DNA of 33,235 bases, from the NCBI GenBank assembly GCA_017460915.1, contig JAFUAA010000026.1:1-33235 (forward strand). The letters are read 5' to 3'. The stretch's first letter is position 1. Every line of letters begins with the position of its first letter. The notes under the pieces were generated by a model that had not been told where the DNA came from, did no database searches, and worked only from the letters and a program-made list of their open reading frames with translations. Source of the DNA: Bacteroidales bacterium. Lineage in GTDB: Bacteria > Bacteroidota > Bacteroidia > Bacteroidales > F082. This document shows, in pieces, positions 19,084-28,911 of the stretch. Both the position numbers and the translations under genes were made by a program.

Positions 19084-21294
19084 ATGGATAAGGTAACCAT
19101 CATCGACTATGACCGGATTCACAAGAACTTCATCGAAGAGAAATACTTGCACGACGGCCATGACGAATACTACTACCGCAACCAGCAGGTCAAGAAACCC
19201 GAAGGCGGTTGGCGGCACCTGCGTTCCGACGAAATCGAACGCCTGGTGAAAAACAGCAACTCGGCCACCAACTGGGACGACATTTGGGTGACCGACGAGT
19301 TCGACACCAACATGATTCGCAACAACCATTTCTTCGGCATGGTGCGCATTGGCAGAGTGACCCGTAAAGTGCTGCAATATCACGATTTGCGGGTTCCCAT
19401 TGGCATCACCAGCAGTAGCATCATCTCGTGCGACATCGGCGACGACGTAGCCATCCATGATGTGCATTATATGGCGAACTACATCATTGGTGACAAGAGC
19501 ATCCTTTTCAATATCCAGGAACTCTCCACCACCGACCACTCCAAGTTTGGCAACGGCACCATCAAGGAAGGCGAGCCCGAGAGTGTGCGCGTGTGGCTTG
19601 AGGTGATGAACGAAATCGGGAGCCGCAAAATCATGCCTTTCGATGGCATGACCACTGCCGATGCCTATCTTTGGGCGAAATACACCGACGACACTAAGTT
19701 GCAGCAACGCCTTGCGGAAATCACGCAAAACAGCGTCGATTTCCATCGTGGCTATTATGGCACCATCGGCGAGTCGTGCGTCATCAAGAACTGCTGGATC
19801 CTGAAGGACGCCAAGGTGGGAACGCACTGCTATATAAAAGGTGCGAGCAAGTTGAAGAACGTCACCATCAATTCATCAGAGGAAGAGCCTTCGCAAATCG
19901 GCGAGGGCGTCATCCTGGTGAACGGAGTGACGGGCTACGGCTGCCGCATCTTCTATTCCGTGGTGGCCACGCGCTTCGTCTTGGGCGACAACTGCAACCT
20001 GAAATACGGTGCACGACTTATCCACTCGGTGATGGGCGACAACTCCACGATTTCCTGTTGCGAGGTCTTGAACAACCTGATTTTCCCCTCGCATGAGCAA
20101 CACCACAACAATTCCTTCCTCATCTCCGCCTGCATGATGGGACAGAGCAACATGGCCGCTGGCGCCACCATCGGTTCCAACCACAACAGTCGCGCCACCG
20201 ACGGCGAGATTGTGGCCTCGCGCGGCTTTTGGCCGGGGCTTTGCTCCAGCGTGAAGCACTCGTCGCGGTTCGCTTCGTTCACCTTGCTCAGCAAGGCCGA
20301 CTATCCTAATGAACTCAACATCATGCTGCCATTCTGCCTTGTGAACAACAACACGGCCAAGAACGAGTTGGAAGTGATGCCCGCCTATTGGTGGATGTAC
20401 AACATGTATGCCATCGCACGCAACACATCCAAATACCTCAGCCGCGACAAGCGCAAGCGCAAAATACAGAATATCGAATTTGAGACACTTGCTCCCGATA
20501 CAATGGAAGAAACCATCGAGGCGAGGAAGTTGCTCGAGGTTTGGGTGGCCAAAGCCTATCTCCGCAAACAAGGCGAAAACCCGGAAAAATACGAATATTA
20601 CGACTTGCGCGAATGCGGCAAGAACCTCTTGGACAATGAGCCTGAGACCGTCAAAAAGCTGGAGGTCTTTGGCGAACATATGGAGAAAGGCAAACGCAAG
20701 GTGCGTATCCTGAAGCCGTTGCAGGCTTATCACGCTTATGGCGACATGATTACGTATTATGCCGTCAAAACGCTTCTGAATTATATCGAGAACCATCCGG
20801 GAGTGGACATGGAAGCCATCGTCAACCACATGAAGGGCAAGCGCCTCCGCAAATGGATCAACCTGGGCGGTCAGACGATGCCCGAAGAATACGTCGACCA
20901 GCTGCGTGCCGACATCCGCGACGGCGTGCTCAACACTTGGGACGAAATCCACCATCGTTACGACGAGCTGTGGGCCAATTATCAGAAGGAAAAACTGCGT
21001 CACGCCTACTTCTCACTGATGTTCCTCTACAAGGACGAGACCGACGTGCTCACCGAAGAAATGTGGCACGAGAACCTAGATAAAGCCATCCGTATCCAAC
21101 ACTTCATCTGCGACCAGGTCTATGAAAGCCGCAAGAAGGACTACGACAACGAGTTCCGCAACGCCACCTTCCGCAACGAAGCCGAGAAACTGGCCGTCAT
21201 CGGCAGCATCGACGATGTGTCGTTTGTGAAACAGATTCGTCAGGAGACGGAAAATTTCGTGAAATTGGTTCAGAAATACAGAGATAACCATTAA
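19084..21294 (+). CDS. DUF4954 family protein with left-handed beta-helix region
   Basis: This 736-residue protein matches DUF4954, a family found mainly in Bacteroidetes and spirochaetes. The central part (about residues 95-370) shows hexapeptide-like repeats with many I/V-G-D, NC and GA turns (CDIGDDVAIHDVHYMANYIIGDKS, GCRIFYSVVATRFVLGDNC). This implies a left-handed parallel beta-helix as in acyl- and nucleotidyl-transferases. A long charged helical C-terminal half follows. Substrate unknown. Its place 11 bp after rfbB and before nagB suggests a role in sugar-nucleotide or aminosugar metabolism, but that is inference. Confidence 0.85.
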   Translation: MDKVTIIDYDRIHKNFIEEKYLHDGHDEYYYRNQQVKKPEGGWRHLRSDEIERLVKNSNSATNWDDIWVTDEFDTNMIRNNHFFGMVRIGRVTRKVLQYHDLRVPIGITSSSIISCDIGDDVAIHDVHYMANYIIGDKSILFNIQELSTTDHSKFGNGTIKEGEPESVRVWLEVMNEIGSRKIMPFDGMTTADAYLWAKYTDDTKLQQRLAEITQNSVDFHRGYYGTIGESCVIKNCWILKDAKVGTHCYIKGASKLKNVTINSSEEEPSQIGEGVILVNGVTGYGCRIFYSVVATRFVLGDNCNLKYGARLIHSVMGDNSTISCCEVLNNLIFPSHEQHHNNSFLISACMMGQSNMAAGATIGSNHNSRATDGEIVASRGFWPGLCSSVKHSSRFASFTLLSKADYPNELNIMLPFCLVNNNTAKNELEVMPAYWWMYNMYAIARNTSKYLSRDKRKRKIQNIEFETLAPDTMEETIEARKLLEVWVAKAYLRKQGENPEKYEYYDLRECGKNLLDNEPETVKKLEVFGEHMEKGKRKVRILKPLQAYHAYGDMITYYAVKTLLNYIENHPGVDMEAIVNHMKGKRLRKWINLGGQTMPEEYVDQLRADIRDGVLNTWDEIHHRYDELWANYQKEKLRHAYFSLMFLYKDETDVLTEEMWHENLDKAIRIQHFICDQVYESRKKDYDNEFRNATFRNEAEKLAVIGSIDDVSFVKQIRQETENFVKLVQKYRDNH

Positions 21295-21303
21295 ATAATA
21301 CCC

Positions 21304-21333
21304 TGTAGAGACGCAAAATTTTGCGTCTCTACA
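21304..21333. repeat. Perfect 30-bp palindrome after the DUF4954 gene
   Basis: Core GACGCAAAATTTTGCGTC, extended to TGTAGA...TCTACA; all 30 bases are self-complementary. It begins 9 bp after the stop codon and could also act as a transcript-end hairpin, though no T-run follows. Confidence 0.95.
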
Positions 21334-21407
21334 AACCCACAACAAAGCCCTGAAAGGGCGACCAGAATATAACGGGTAATTTCAATCCCCGTATAAACAA
21401 CAAAAAA

Positions 21408-22199
21408 ATGAGAGTAATCATCGAAAAAAACTACGACGCTATGTCACGTTGGGCCGCCAATCATATTGTTGAACGCATCAATGCCTTCAAGCCGACGGCC
21501 GAGAAACCCTTCATCTTGGGTTTGCCCACGGGTTCAACGCCCATTGGCACCTATCGCGAATTGGTTCGTCTCCACAAGGAAGGCAAGGTGTCCTTCCAAA
21601 ATGTGGTCACCTTCAACATGGACGAATACGTCCGCATTCCCGAAGACCACCCCGAGAGCTACCACAGCTTCATGTGGAACAACTTCTTCAGCCATATCGA
21701 CATCAAGAAGGAGAACGTCAACATCCTGAACGGCAACGCTGAGGACCTTGAAGCCGAATGTGCCCGCTACGAAGCCAAGATCAAGAGTTGCGGCGGCATC
21801 GACCTCTTCATGGGCGGCATTGGCCCTGACGGCCACATTGCTTTCAACGAGCCAGGCAGTAGCCTGACTTCACGCACCCGCGTGAAGACCTTGACGACCG
21901 ACACCATCATCGCCAACTCGCGCTTTTTCGACAACGATATTAATAAGGTGCCGAAGACCGCCCTCACCGTGGGCGTGGGCACCGTCATGGACAGCCGCGA
22001 GGTGATGATTCTGGCCAACGGTCACGGCAAGGCTCGTGCTTTGGCGCACGCCATCGAGGGCGCCGTCAGCCAGATGTGGACGATCAGCGTGTTGCAGATG
22101 CACCCCAAAGGCATCATCGTTTGCGACGACGCTGCCTGCGACGAAATGACCTATGGCACGGTGAAGTACTTCAAGGACATTGAAAAGAATAATTTGTAA
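21408..22199 (+). CDS. nagB: Glucosamine-6-phosphate deaminase
   Basis: NagB converts glucosamine-6-phosphate to fructose-6-phosphate and ammonia, linking amino-sugar use to glycolysis. The 263-residue protein is the classical hexameric length. It has [16 protein letters not shown], the active-site [24 protein letters not shown] with the catalytic Asp/His, and [13 protein letters not shown]. The 113-bp gap upstream contains a 30-bp palindrome and no clear promoter. A four-helix-bundle remnant and repeats follow. Confidence 0.96.
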   Translation: MRVIIEKNYDAMSRWAANHIVERINAFKPTAEKPFILGLPTGSTPIGTYRELVRLHKEGKVSFQNVVTFNMDEYVRIPEDHPESYHSFMWNNFFSHIDIKKENVNILNGNAEDLEAECARYEAKIKSCGGIDLFMGGIGPDGHIAFNEPGSSLTSRTRVKTLTTDTIIANSRFFDNDINKVPKTALTVGVGTVMDSREVMILANGHGKARALAHAIEGAVSQMWTISVLQMHPKGIIVCDDAACDEMTYGTVKYFKDIEKNNL

Positions 22200-22236
22200 A
22201 CGGCTTTTGGCTACTGACCTCTGGCAACTGAATCCC

Positions 22237-22256
22237 GCCAAAGGCCAGCAGCCAAT
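22237..22256 (+). repeat. GCCAAAGGCCAG repeat, left of the first four-helix-bundle gene
   Basis: A 20-bp block identical at 19 of 20 positions to 22662-22681 (direct repeat). An inverted, degenerate arm of the same family lies at 22202-22225. Confidence 0.8.
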
Positions 22257-22281
22257 GGCTAATTTCATAATAACCGCAAAC

Positions 22282-22631
22282 ATGAGAAATTTCAAGAATT
22301 ACGAGATTTGGATAGATTCAATCGAATTAACAGATATCATTTATGATATTAGTTTCCCAAAAATGAAGTGTATCAATTAGAAAGCCAAATGGAAAGGGCT
22401 GTGGTTTCCATTCCTTCGAATATTGCAGAAGGTGCAGGCAGAAGGTCGGAAGCCGAGTTTGCCCATTTCCTTGACATTGCTTTAGGCTCTGCTTATGAAT
22501 TGGAAACACAACTTATCATAGCCCATAGAAGAAAATATTTGTCTGATGAAACATACAAGACTACAGACGAAATCATTGTAAGTTTACAAAAGAGAATCGG
22601 TTCGTTTATAGTTACATTAACAGAAAAATAA
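22282..22631 (+). pseudogene. Four-helix-bundle (S23/IVP-like) protein gene, frameshifted
   Basis: The first frame gives MRNFKNYEIWIDSIELTDII up to SFPK. The second, one frame back, continues NEVYQLESQMERAVVSIPSNIAEGAGRRSEAEFAHFLDIALGSAYELETQ, the unmistakable core of the TIGR02436 four-helix-bundle family. That family was first seen in 23S rRNA intervening sequences and is related in fold to the Avd protein of diversity-generating retroelements. One missing A in the A5 run at 22359-22363 (or a T just before) explains the break. Restored length is about 116 residues. It is bracketed by direct copies of a 20-bp repeat and separates nagB from the WlbA-like gene. Function unknown. Confidence 0.82.
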
Positions 22632-23660
<1,029 letters not shown>

Positions 23661-23663
23661 CCT

Positions 23664-23693
23664 TGTAGAGACGCAAAATTTTGCGTCTCTACC
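23664..23693. repeat. 30-bp palindrome after the WlbA-like gene
   Basis: Same family as 21304-21333, differing only at the last base. It starts 3 bp after the stop codon. Confidence 0.95.
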
Positions 23694-23720
23694 AACCACA
23701 GAAAACAAAACAACATTATT

Positions 23721-25019
23721 ATGAACATCGCAGTAGCAGGCACAGGCTATGTCGGCCTGAGCATCGCCACATTGCTGGCACAACACAACCATGTGACCGC
23801 TGTTGACGTAGTCCCCGAAAAGGTCGAACTCATCAACCAGCGCAAATCGCCTATCCAGGACGAATACATCGAGCAATACCTGGCCGAAAAAGACCTTGAC
23901 CTTACCGCAACCTTGGACGGCGCTTCAGCCTATAAGGATGCCGAATTCATCGTCATTGCCGCCCCGACCAACTACGACCCGCAGAAGAACTTTTTCGACA
24001 CCTCGCATGTCGAGGAGGTCATCGACTTGATTCTCAGTGTCAATCCCGATGCTGTGATGGTCATCAAGAGCACGATTCCGGTGGGGTACACCCGAGGCTT
24101 GTATGTCAAATATGCCGCCAAGGGAGTCAAGAAGTTCAACCTGCTCTTCTCGCCTGAGTTTCTGCGTGAGAGCAAGGCCCTCTACGACAACCTCTATCCC
24201 AGCCGCATCATTGTCGGCATTCCGAAAATCATTGAGGGCTTTGAGGAGGAGAACAAAGCCATCCAAGCCTTGGTATGTCCCGACATCGAGGAGAAAGCCC
24301 ACCAGTTTGCCTCGCTTCTTCAGCAAGGCGCTATCAAGCAGGACGTGCCTACGCTTTTCATGGGCATGAAGGAGGCCGAGGCCGTGAAGCTCTTCGCCAA
24401 CACCTACCTCGCCTTGCGTGTGAGCTATTTCAACGAGTTGGACACCTACGCCGAGGTGAAAGGTCTCGACACCCAGGCCATCATCGACGGCATCTGCCTC
24501 GACCCGCGTATCGGGAGCCACTACAACAACCCATCGTTTGGCTATGGCGGCTATTGTTTGCCGAAGGACACCAAACAACTGCTGGCCAACTACGAGGACG
24601 TGCCCGAAGACCTCATCCGCGCCATCGTGGAGAGCAACCGCACCCGCAAGGACTTCATTGCCGACCAAGTGTTGAAGAAAGCGGGGTATTACGACTATTA
24701 CGACCTGGGACAATACGACGCCTCACAGGAACGCCATTGCGTCATCGGCGTCTATCGCCTGACGATGAAGTCGAACAGCGACAACTTCCGCCAGAGCTCT
24801 ATCCAAGGCGTGATGAAACGCATCAAGGCCAAAGGCGCCGAGGTCATTATCTACGAGCCGACCTTGCAGGACGGCACCACCTTCTTCGGCAGCCTCGTGG
24901 TCAACGACATGGCGAAATTCAAGGCCATGAGCCAAGCCATCATCGCCAACCGCTACGACGCCTGCCTCGACGATGTCATAGAGAAGGTCTACACTAGAGA
25001 TATTTTCAAGAGGGATTAA
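23721..25019 (+). CDS. ugd: UDP-glucose 6-dehydrogenase
   Basis: Oxidises UDP-glucose to UDP-glucuronic acid in two NAD-dependent steps. The 432-residue protein starts [23 protein letters not shown] and has [37 protein letters not shown] and the active-site [15 protein letters not shown] with Cys279. It resembles the short Klebsiella/E. coli-type enzyme, with a somewhat longer C-terminus. Its product feeds both the WlbA-like enzyme (after 2-acetamido variants, by analogy) and the UDP-GlcA 4-epimerase downstream. A hairpin with 7-bp arms follows (25101-25119). Confidence 0.95.
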   Translation: MNIAVAGTGYVGLSIATLLAQHNHVTAVDVVPEKVELINQRKSPIQDEYIEQYLAEKDLDLTATLDGASAYKDAEFIVIAAPTNYDPQKNFFDTSHVEEVIDLILSVNPDAVMVIKSTIPVGYTRGLYVKYAAKGVKKFNLLFSPEFLRESKALYDNLYPSRIIVGIPKIIEGFEEENKAIQALVCPDIEEKAHQFASLLQQGAIKQDVPTLFMGMKEAEAVKLFANTYLALRVSYFNELDTYAEVKGLDTQAIIDGICLDPRIGSHYNNPSFGYGGYCLPKDTKQLLANYEDVPEDLIRAIVESNRTRKDFIADQVLKKAGYYDYYDLGQYDASQERHCVIGVYRLTMKSNSDNFRQSSIQGVMKRIKAKGAEVIIYEPTLQDGTTFFGSLVVNDMAKFKAMSQAIIANRYDACLDDVIEKVYTRDIFKRD

Positions 25020-25031
25020 TATAGTAGTTTT

Positions 25032-25087
25032 ATCAAGAATTGGAGAGTGTAGAGAAAGGCAATTCTCCAATTCTCTGGATTCTTGAT
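25032..25087. repeat. Imperfect inverted repeat after ugd
   Basis: ATCAAGAAT (25032-25040) mirrors ATTCTTGAT (25079-25087), with further inner ATTGGAGA/TCTCCAAT complementarity. The AATTCTTGATA end recurs at 25179-25189, next to the PIG-L-like gene. Confidence 0.6.
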
Positions 25088-25100
25088 AGTTAGAAAACGG

Positions 25101-25120
25101 AAATCGCGCCCCGCGATTTT
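25101..25120 (+). terminator. Probable hairpin terminator downstream of ugd
   Basis: AAATCGC pairs with GCGATTT around GCCCC, preceded by an A-rich stretch and followed by a short T-run. Confidence 0.45.
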
Positions 25121-25216
25121 CCCGCAAATTCCAAACAAATTCAAGAGAAGAGACCCGAACGATAAATTCACAAATTCCCCGAATTCTTGATAAAAAACAA
25201 AAGCCATAGTATTTAC

Positions 25217-26647
25217 ATGTTTAACAAAACCGCTCCCGATTACTTTAACAAGGGTCCGTGGACCTTCGAGAAGACCGAACACGCCGTCCTCGGACTCTGC
25301 AAGATTCTCGACCGTTATGCCCACAAGCTGACCTTGGAGGACTTGCAAAACGACTCGCGTTGTTCTAAAATCCCCAACCTGAGTTTGGACACGGTGCAAA
25401 AGGTCATCCACGATGTGGAAACCAAACTTTGGCGTGGCGTGAAACCGTTGGAGAACGAGGTCATCTATCACACAGGTCCGCACCACGACGACATCATGCT
25501 GGGTCTCATGCCTTTCATCAACAGGCAGCTGCGCTCGCCTCGCAACGAGGTGCACTTCGCCATCATGACCTCGGGCTACCACTCCGTCACCGACGCGTTT
25601 TTGTTGGATGCCTTGGCCGACACCCTCGACCTCCTGCGGCGCGGCCTCATCCAAATGGTTAACTATCCCGATTTCTTCGAGAAAGGCTATCGTTTCAAGC
25701 AGGAAAAAGACATCCATCATTACCTCGACAACGAGGCTCGCAAGAACCCCGATGAAAAGCGTAGAGGCTTCTGTCACCGTATTCTGCGCGATGCCGTGGG
25801 ATTGTGGCAACTGAAGAGCGTCAGGGAAGTGGAGGAACGGTTCGCAGCAGAGATTGAAAACCTGAGAGAAGGCAAACCCAATAGTCAAGATCTCCAGAAA
25901 CTCAAAGGCGAGATTCGCGAGTTCGAGGAAGAACTGGTTTGGGCTTACGCCGGCACGGCATTGGACCATATCCATCATTTGCGGCTGGGGCTTTACGAGG
26001 ATAATGGGGTTAAGGCTCCTGAGCCTGTCGAAGGACCGACTCCAACAAAATCTACTTTAATTGAACCGGCCCTTCGACGAGCTCAGGAACCTTGGTCGCC
26101 TAACTATGAGCGCGACGTCGCTCCCATCCTCAACCAGCTGCGAGCCCTGAAGCCTACCGTCATCACTGTGGCCATCGACTATGAGGGTCTCGGTCCCAAC
26201 ACCCACTACAAAGTCATGCAAAGTATTGCCGAAGCAGTCCACCTTTGGAGCGAGGAGGCTGACCTCAGGGACTTGAAGATTTTCGGCTACCGCAACGTGT
26301 GGTCGACTTTCCATCCGGCCGAAGCCAACGTGTATGTGCCCGTGTCGCTCAACGCCATGTCAGTCTTCGAGAAGGCTTTCAGGGACAGCTACTTGACGCA
26401 AGTCAAGGCAGAGTTCCCTAATCCCGACTTCGACGGGCCTTTCAGCGATCTGGCCGAGCAGATTTGGGTGAAGCAGTTGAAAGACATACAGTTGGTGCTC
26501 GGCAAGAACTATTTCTACGAGAACCGGCATCCGCTCATTCGCGCCACGCATGGGTTGCTGTTCCTCAAAGAGATGAATGCCAATGAGTTTGTGGCTTTGG
26601 CGGAGGAAATGGCTAGGAGAATTGAGAATAATAGAATTGATAATTGA
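25217..26647 (+). CDS. PIG-L/LmbE-like deacetylase family protein (with in-frame repeat insertion)
   Basis: The 476-residue protein resembles the LmbE-like part seen with glucosamine-6-phosphate deaminases in Bacteroidetes. The metal-binding motif appears as HTGPHHDDIMLGL (H89, H90, D91, D92) followed by VHFAIMTSGYHSV. It may deacetylate an N-acetylated sugar derivative; this is inferred from the family. Residues about 267-291 are encoded by a 72-bp palindromic element (26017-26088) lying between LYEDNGV and WSPNYERDV, presumably in a surface loop. The C-terminal RRIENNRIDN and the stop codon derive from a GAATTGAGAAT repeat shared with the flanks of the next gene, so the original C-terminus was probably replaced. 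The ATG at 25217 is chosen; a TTG lies ten codons earlier. Confidence 0.72.
   Translation: MFNKTAPDYFNKGPWTFEKTEHAVLGLCKILDRYAHKLTLEDLQNDSRCSKIPNLSLDTVQKVIHDVETKLWRGVKPLENEVIYHTGPHHDDIMLGLMPFINRQLRSPRNEVHFAIMTSGYHSVTDAFLLDALADTLDLLRRGLIQMVNYPDFFEKGYRFKQEKDIHHYLDNEARKNPDEKRRGFCHRILRDAVGLWQLKSVREVEERFAAEIENLREGKPNSQDLQKLKGEIREFEEELVWAYAGTALDHIHHLRLGLYEDNGVKAPEPVEGPTPTKSTLIEPALRRAQEPWSPNYERDVAPILNQLRALKPTVITVAIDYEGLGPNTHYKVMQSIAEAVHLWSEEADLRDLKIFGYRNVWSTFHPAEANVYVPVSLNAMSVFEKAFRDSYLTQVKAEFPNPDFDGPFSDLAEQIWVKQLKDIQLVLGKNYFYENRHPLIRATHGLLFLKEMNANEFVALAEEMARRIENNRIDN
26017..26088. repeat. 72-bp palindromic element inside the PIG-L-like gene
   Basis: Arms TCCTGAGCCTGTCGAAGGAC (from 26017) and CCCTTCGACGAGCTCAGGA (to 26088) match at about 19 of 21 positions. 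The length, 72, is a multiple of three. It encodes a peptide with PVEGPT in the left arm and LRRAQ in the right arm. Confidence 0.92.
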
Positions 26648-26667
26648 GAATTAAAGAATTGAGAATT
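26618..26667. repeat. GAATTGAGAAT repeats, left of the second four-helix-bundle gene
   Basis: Several GAATTGA(G/T)AAT units in a row, forming the last codons of the PIG-L-like gene and the leader of the next. The inverted counterpart is 27016-27050. Confidence 0.8.
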
Positions 26668-27015
26668 ATGGCTAATGTGATACAGGATAAAAGCAGGGAT
26701 TTTGCAATAAAGATAATCAATTGTTATAAGTATTTGATTGAAGAGCAACACGAATACATCCTATCGAAACAGTTGGTTCGCAGTGGAACAAGCATAGGGG
26801 CAAACACACGTGAAAGCAAAAACGCTCAATTTCGAAACGACTTTATCAGCAAGTTGAGCATAGCCATAAAAGAAGCTGATGAAACCGGTTATTGGCTTGA
26901 CCTTCTCCATGCCACAGATTATTTGGACAATCAAATGTATGACTCTCTCGCAAAGGATTGCAATGAAATAATAAGAATTCTTACTTCAATCATCAAATCC
27001 CTAAAAGACAAATAA
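26668..27015 (+). CDS. Four-helix-bundle (S23/IVP-like) protein
   Basis: An intact 115-residue member of the four-helix-bundle family, with a characteristic core QLVRSGTSIGANTRESKNAQFRNDF and a helical C-terminus ending SIIKSLKDK. It belongs to a different subgroup from the frameshifted gene at 22282. Family members have no firmly known function; related folds bind nucleic acid and, in Avd, partner a reverse transcriptase. It lies between the PIG-L-like gene and pnuC, with GAATTGAGAAT repeats on the left and their inverted complement on the right. It therefore looks like an insertion rather than an original operon member. The ATG is at the edge of the left repeat. Confidence 0.88.
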   Translation: MANVIQDKSRDFAIKIINCYKYLIEEQHEYILSKQLVRSGTSIGANTRESKNAQFRNDFISKLSIAIKEADETGYWLDLLHATDYLDNQMYDSLAKDCNEIIRILTSIIKSLKDK

Positions 27016-27050
27016 TTGTCAATTGAAAAATTCTCAATTCTCAATTAACA
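27016..27050. repeat. Inverted GAATTGAGAAT repeats, right of the second four-helix-bundle gene
   Basis: Reads ATTCTCAATTCTCAATTAAC on the plus strand, the reverse complement of the left-flank motif. It ends 5 bp before the pnuC ATG. Confidence 0.8.
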
Positions 27051-27055
27051 TTAAT

Positions 27056-27640
27056 ATGGAATTCCTCTCCGCTCATTGGCTCGACATCACCACCACCGCC
27101 CTCGGGCTGGCTTACATCCTTTTGGAGTACAAAGCCAGCGTGTGGATGTGGGTCGTCGGCTTCGTGATGCAAAGCCTGGGCATCGTATTATACTATCAGA
27201 AAGGACTTTACGCCGACTGCGGCATGGAGTTCTACTACTTGGCCATGACGGTCTACGGCTTCGTCGCATGGATGCGCCACAAGCAGAAGGCCACCGACCT
27301 GTCCATCCGTCACATGCCCAAGAAACAAGCCGCCATCTGGCTCGGTCTCGCTGCCTTGGTTTGGGCAGCCCTCTATTTCTTGCTGTCACGTTTCACCAAC
27401 AGCAACGTCCCCGTTCTCGATGCCTTCACCACCTCCTTGAGCATCGTCGGCATCTGGGCCTTGGCACGCAAGTATCTGGAACAGTGGTTCGTATGGATTG
27501 TTGTCGACGTGGTCACATGCGGGTTGTATTTCTACAAGGACATCCCTTTCAAGGCCAGCCTTTATGCCGTTTATGTCGTCATTGCCGTGTTGGGTTACTT
27601 CAAGTGGAAGCGACTGATGGCAGAGCAGGTGAGAAAATAA
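27056..27640 (+). CDS. pnuC: PnuC-type nicotinamide riboside transporter
   Basis: PnuC proteins carry nicotinamide riboside (or, in some lineages, thiamine) through the inner membrane by facilitated diffusion. The 194-residue protein has about seven hydrophobic segments and the typical ILLEYKASVWMWVVGFV early helix, FYYLAMTVYGFVAW, and late VDVVTCGLYFYKDIPFKASLYAVY. Length is normal. There is no TPP riboswitch or thiamine gene beside it, so nicotinamide riboside is the more likely substrate. The sugar-cluster neighbours give no functional link. An upstream extension would be repeat-encoded. Confidence 0.92.
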   Translation: MEFLSAHWLDITTTALGLAYILLEYKASVWMWVVGFVMQSLGIVLYYQKGLYADCGMEFYYLAMTVYGFVAWMRHKQKATDLSIRHMPKKQAAIWLGLAALVWAALYFLLSRFTNSNVPVLDAFTTSLSIVGIWALARKYLEQWFVWIVVDVVTCGLYFYKDIPFKASLYAVYVVIAVLGYFKWKRLMAEQVRK

Positions 27641-27648
27641 AAAAAACA

Positions 27649-27681
27649 TTTGTTTTTTTAGAGGGTATTTCCATATCTTTG
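27649..27681 (+). promoter_or_regulatory. Promoter of the UDP-glucuronate 4-epimerase
   Basis: TTTG at 27649-27652 and TATCTTTG at 27674-27681 are 21 bp apart, an excellent Bacteroidetes match. A leader of about 138 nt follows; a 29-codon frame from 27689 within it has no other support. Confidence 0.65.
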
Positions 27682-27825
27682 CAACGCAATGAAAGATGGA
27701 AAGGAAACGACAAGACTTAGTTTTGTTGATTTTGTTTTATCTTGTTATGGGACAAAGAGTTGTCAACACGAAATGTGACTGACGTAGCGAAGCTATGAAA
27801 AGCTATAAACTCCAAAAAGCAAAGT

Positions 27826-28911
27826 ATGAAAAATATACTTCTTACCGGTGCCGCTGGTTTCATCGGCGCCAATCTGGCACTTTGATTGTTGAAGACCGAA
27901 AATGACATTCATATTGTTGGTCTTGATAGCATCAACGACTATTATGATGTTCGACTGAAAGAATATAGGCTTTCACAAATAGAAGAAACAGTGAAGGCCA
28001 CTAAGCCCGTTGAAGGGCCGACCATGAATGAATCGGCGTTTCGACAAGCTCAACATCCTAACAATCATTGGACTTTCGTCAAAGGCAACCTTGCTGACAA
28101 AGCCCTTATCGATAGCCACTTCGACATCGTGGTGAACCTCGCTGCCCAGGCAGGTGTAAGGTATTCTATTGAGAACCCTGACGCCTACATCGAGAGCAAT
28201 ATTGTGGGTTTTTATAATATCCTCGAAGCCTGCCGTCATCATCCTGTGAATCATTTGGTCTATGCCAGTAGTAGCAGTGTGTATGGTGGCAATAAGAAAG
28301 TGCCTTTCTCGGTTGACGACCGCGTTGACAATCCCGTGAGCCTCTATGCCGCCACCAAGAAGAGCAACGAACTCTTTGCCCACTGTTATAGCAAACTCTA
28401 CGACATTCCCACCACGGGCTTGCGTTTCTTCACGGTCTATGGTCCTGCGGGTCGCCCGGACATGGCCTATTTCGGTTTCACGAACAAGCTGGTGAAAGGT
28501 GAGAAGATACAGATATACAACTACGGCAACTGTCGCCGCGACTTCACCTATGTGGACGACATCGTGGAGGGCATTGTGAGGGTGATGAAGAAGGCACCCG
28601 AACGCAAGACAGGCGACGACGGTCTGCCCTTTCCACCTTATAAAATATATAATATCGGCGGCGGACAGCCCGAGAACCTGTTGGACTTTGTGACCATTCT
28701 CCAAGAGGAATTGGTTCGTGCGGGCGTATTACCGCAAGACTACGACTTCGAGGCGCACAAGGAACTTGTCCCGATGCAGCTTGGCGACGTGCCTACCACA
28801 TACGCCGATGCCACGGCACTGGAACGGGATTTTGGATTTACGCCAAAGATTACGTTGAGAGAGGGCTTGCGGAAGTTTGCGGAGTGGTATAAGGAGTTTT
28901 ATTTGGCCTAA
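27826..28911 (+). pseudogene. UDP-glucuronate 4-epimerase interrupted by an in-frame TGA
   Basis: Translation from 27826 gives MKNILLTGAAGFIGANLAL, then TGA (27883-27885), then LLKTENDIHIVGLDSINDYYDVRLKEYRL in the same frame. This is exactly a UDP-GlcA 4-epimerase (LpsL/CapI type, making UDP-GalA) with Arg CGA changed to TGA at codon 20. The rest is complete: YASSSSVYGG, YAATKKSNEL with Tyr/Lys, RFFTVYGPAGRPDMA, GNCRRDFTYVDDIVEG. Residues 59-78 are a degenerate copy of the palindromic element seen in the PIG-L-like gene. A restart after the stop would lack the NAD motif, so the gene is inactive unless the TGA is a sequencing error or suppressed. Confidence 0.88.
28002..28058. repeat. Palindromic element inside the epimerase gene
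   Basis: Degenerate left arm (CCCGTTGAAGGGCCGACC) and well-kept right arm (TTTCGACAAGCTCAACATCC) of the 26017-26088 family. It is read in the same frame, giving PVEGPT and FRQAQ. Confidence 0.85.

Noticed and set aside
19876-21003. 375-codon minus-strand frame opposite the DUF4954 gene
   Set aside because: It is antisense to a well-supported gene, with low-complexity H/V/D-rich composition typical of a shadow frame.
22282-22631. 23S rRNA intervening sequence with its IVP gene
   Set aside because: The gene family is the one found in rRNA intervening sequences, but no rRNA sequence surrounds it.
27056-27640. Thiamine transporter PnuT
   Set aside because: No TPP riboswitch, thiamine pyrophosphokinase or TonB receptor gene adjoins it; nicotinamide riboside is the default reading.
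27883-27885. TGA recoding as an amino acid
   Set aside because: Other genes in the window end in TGA and no selenocysteine context is expected at this Arg position.
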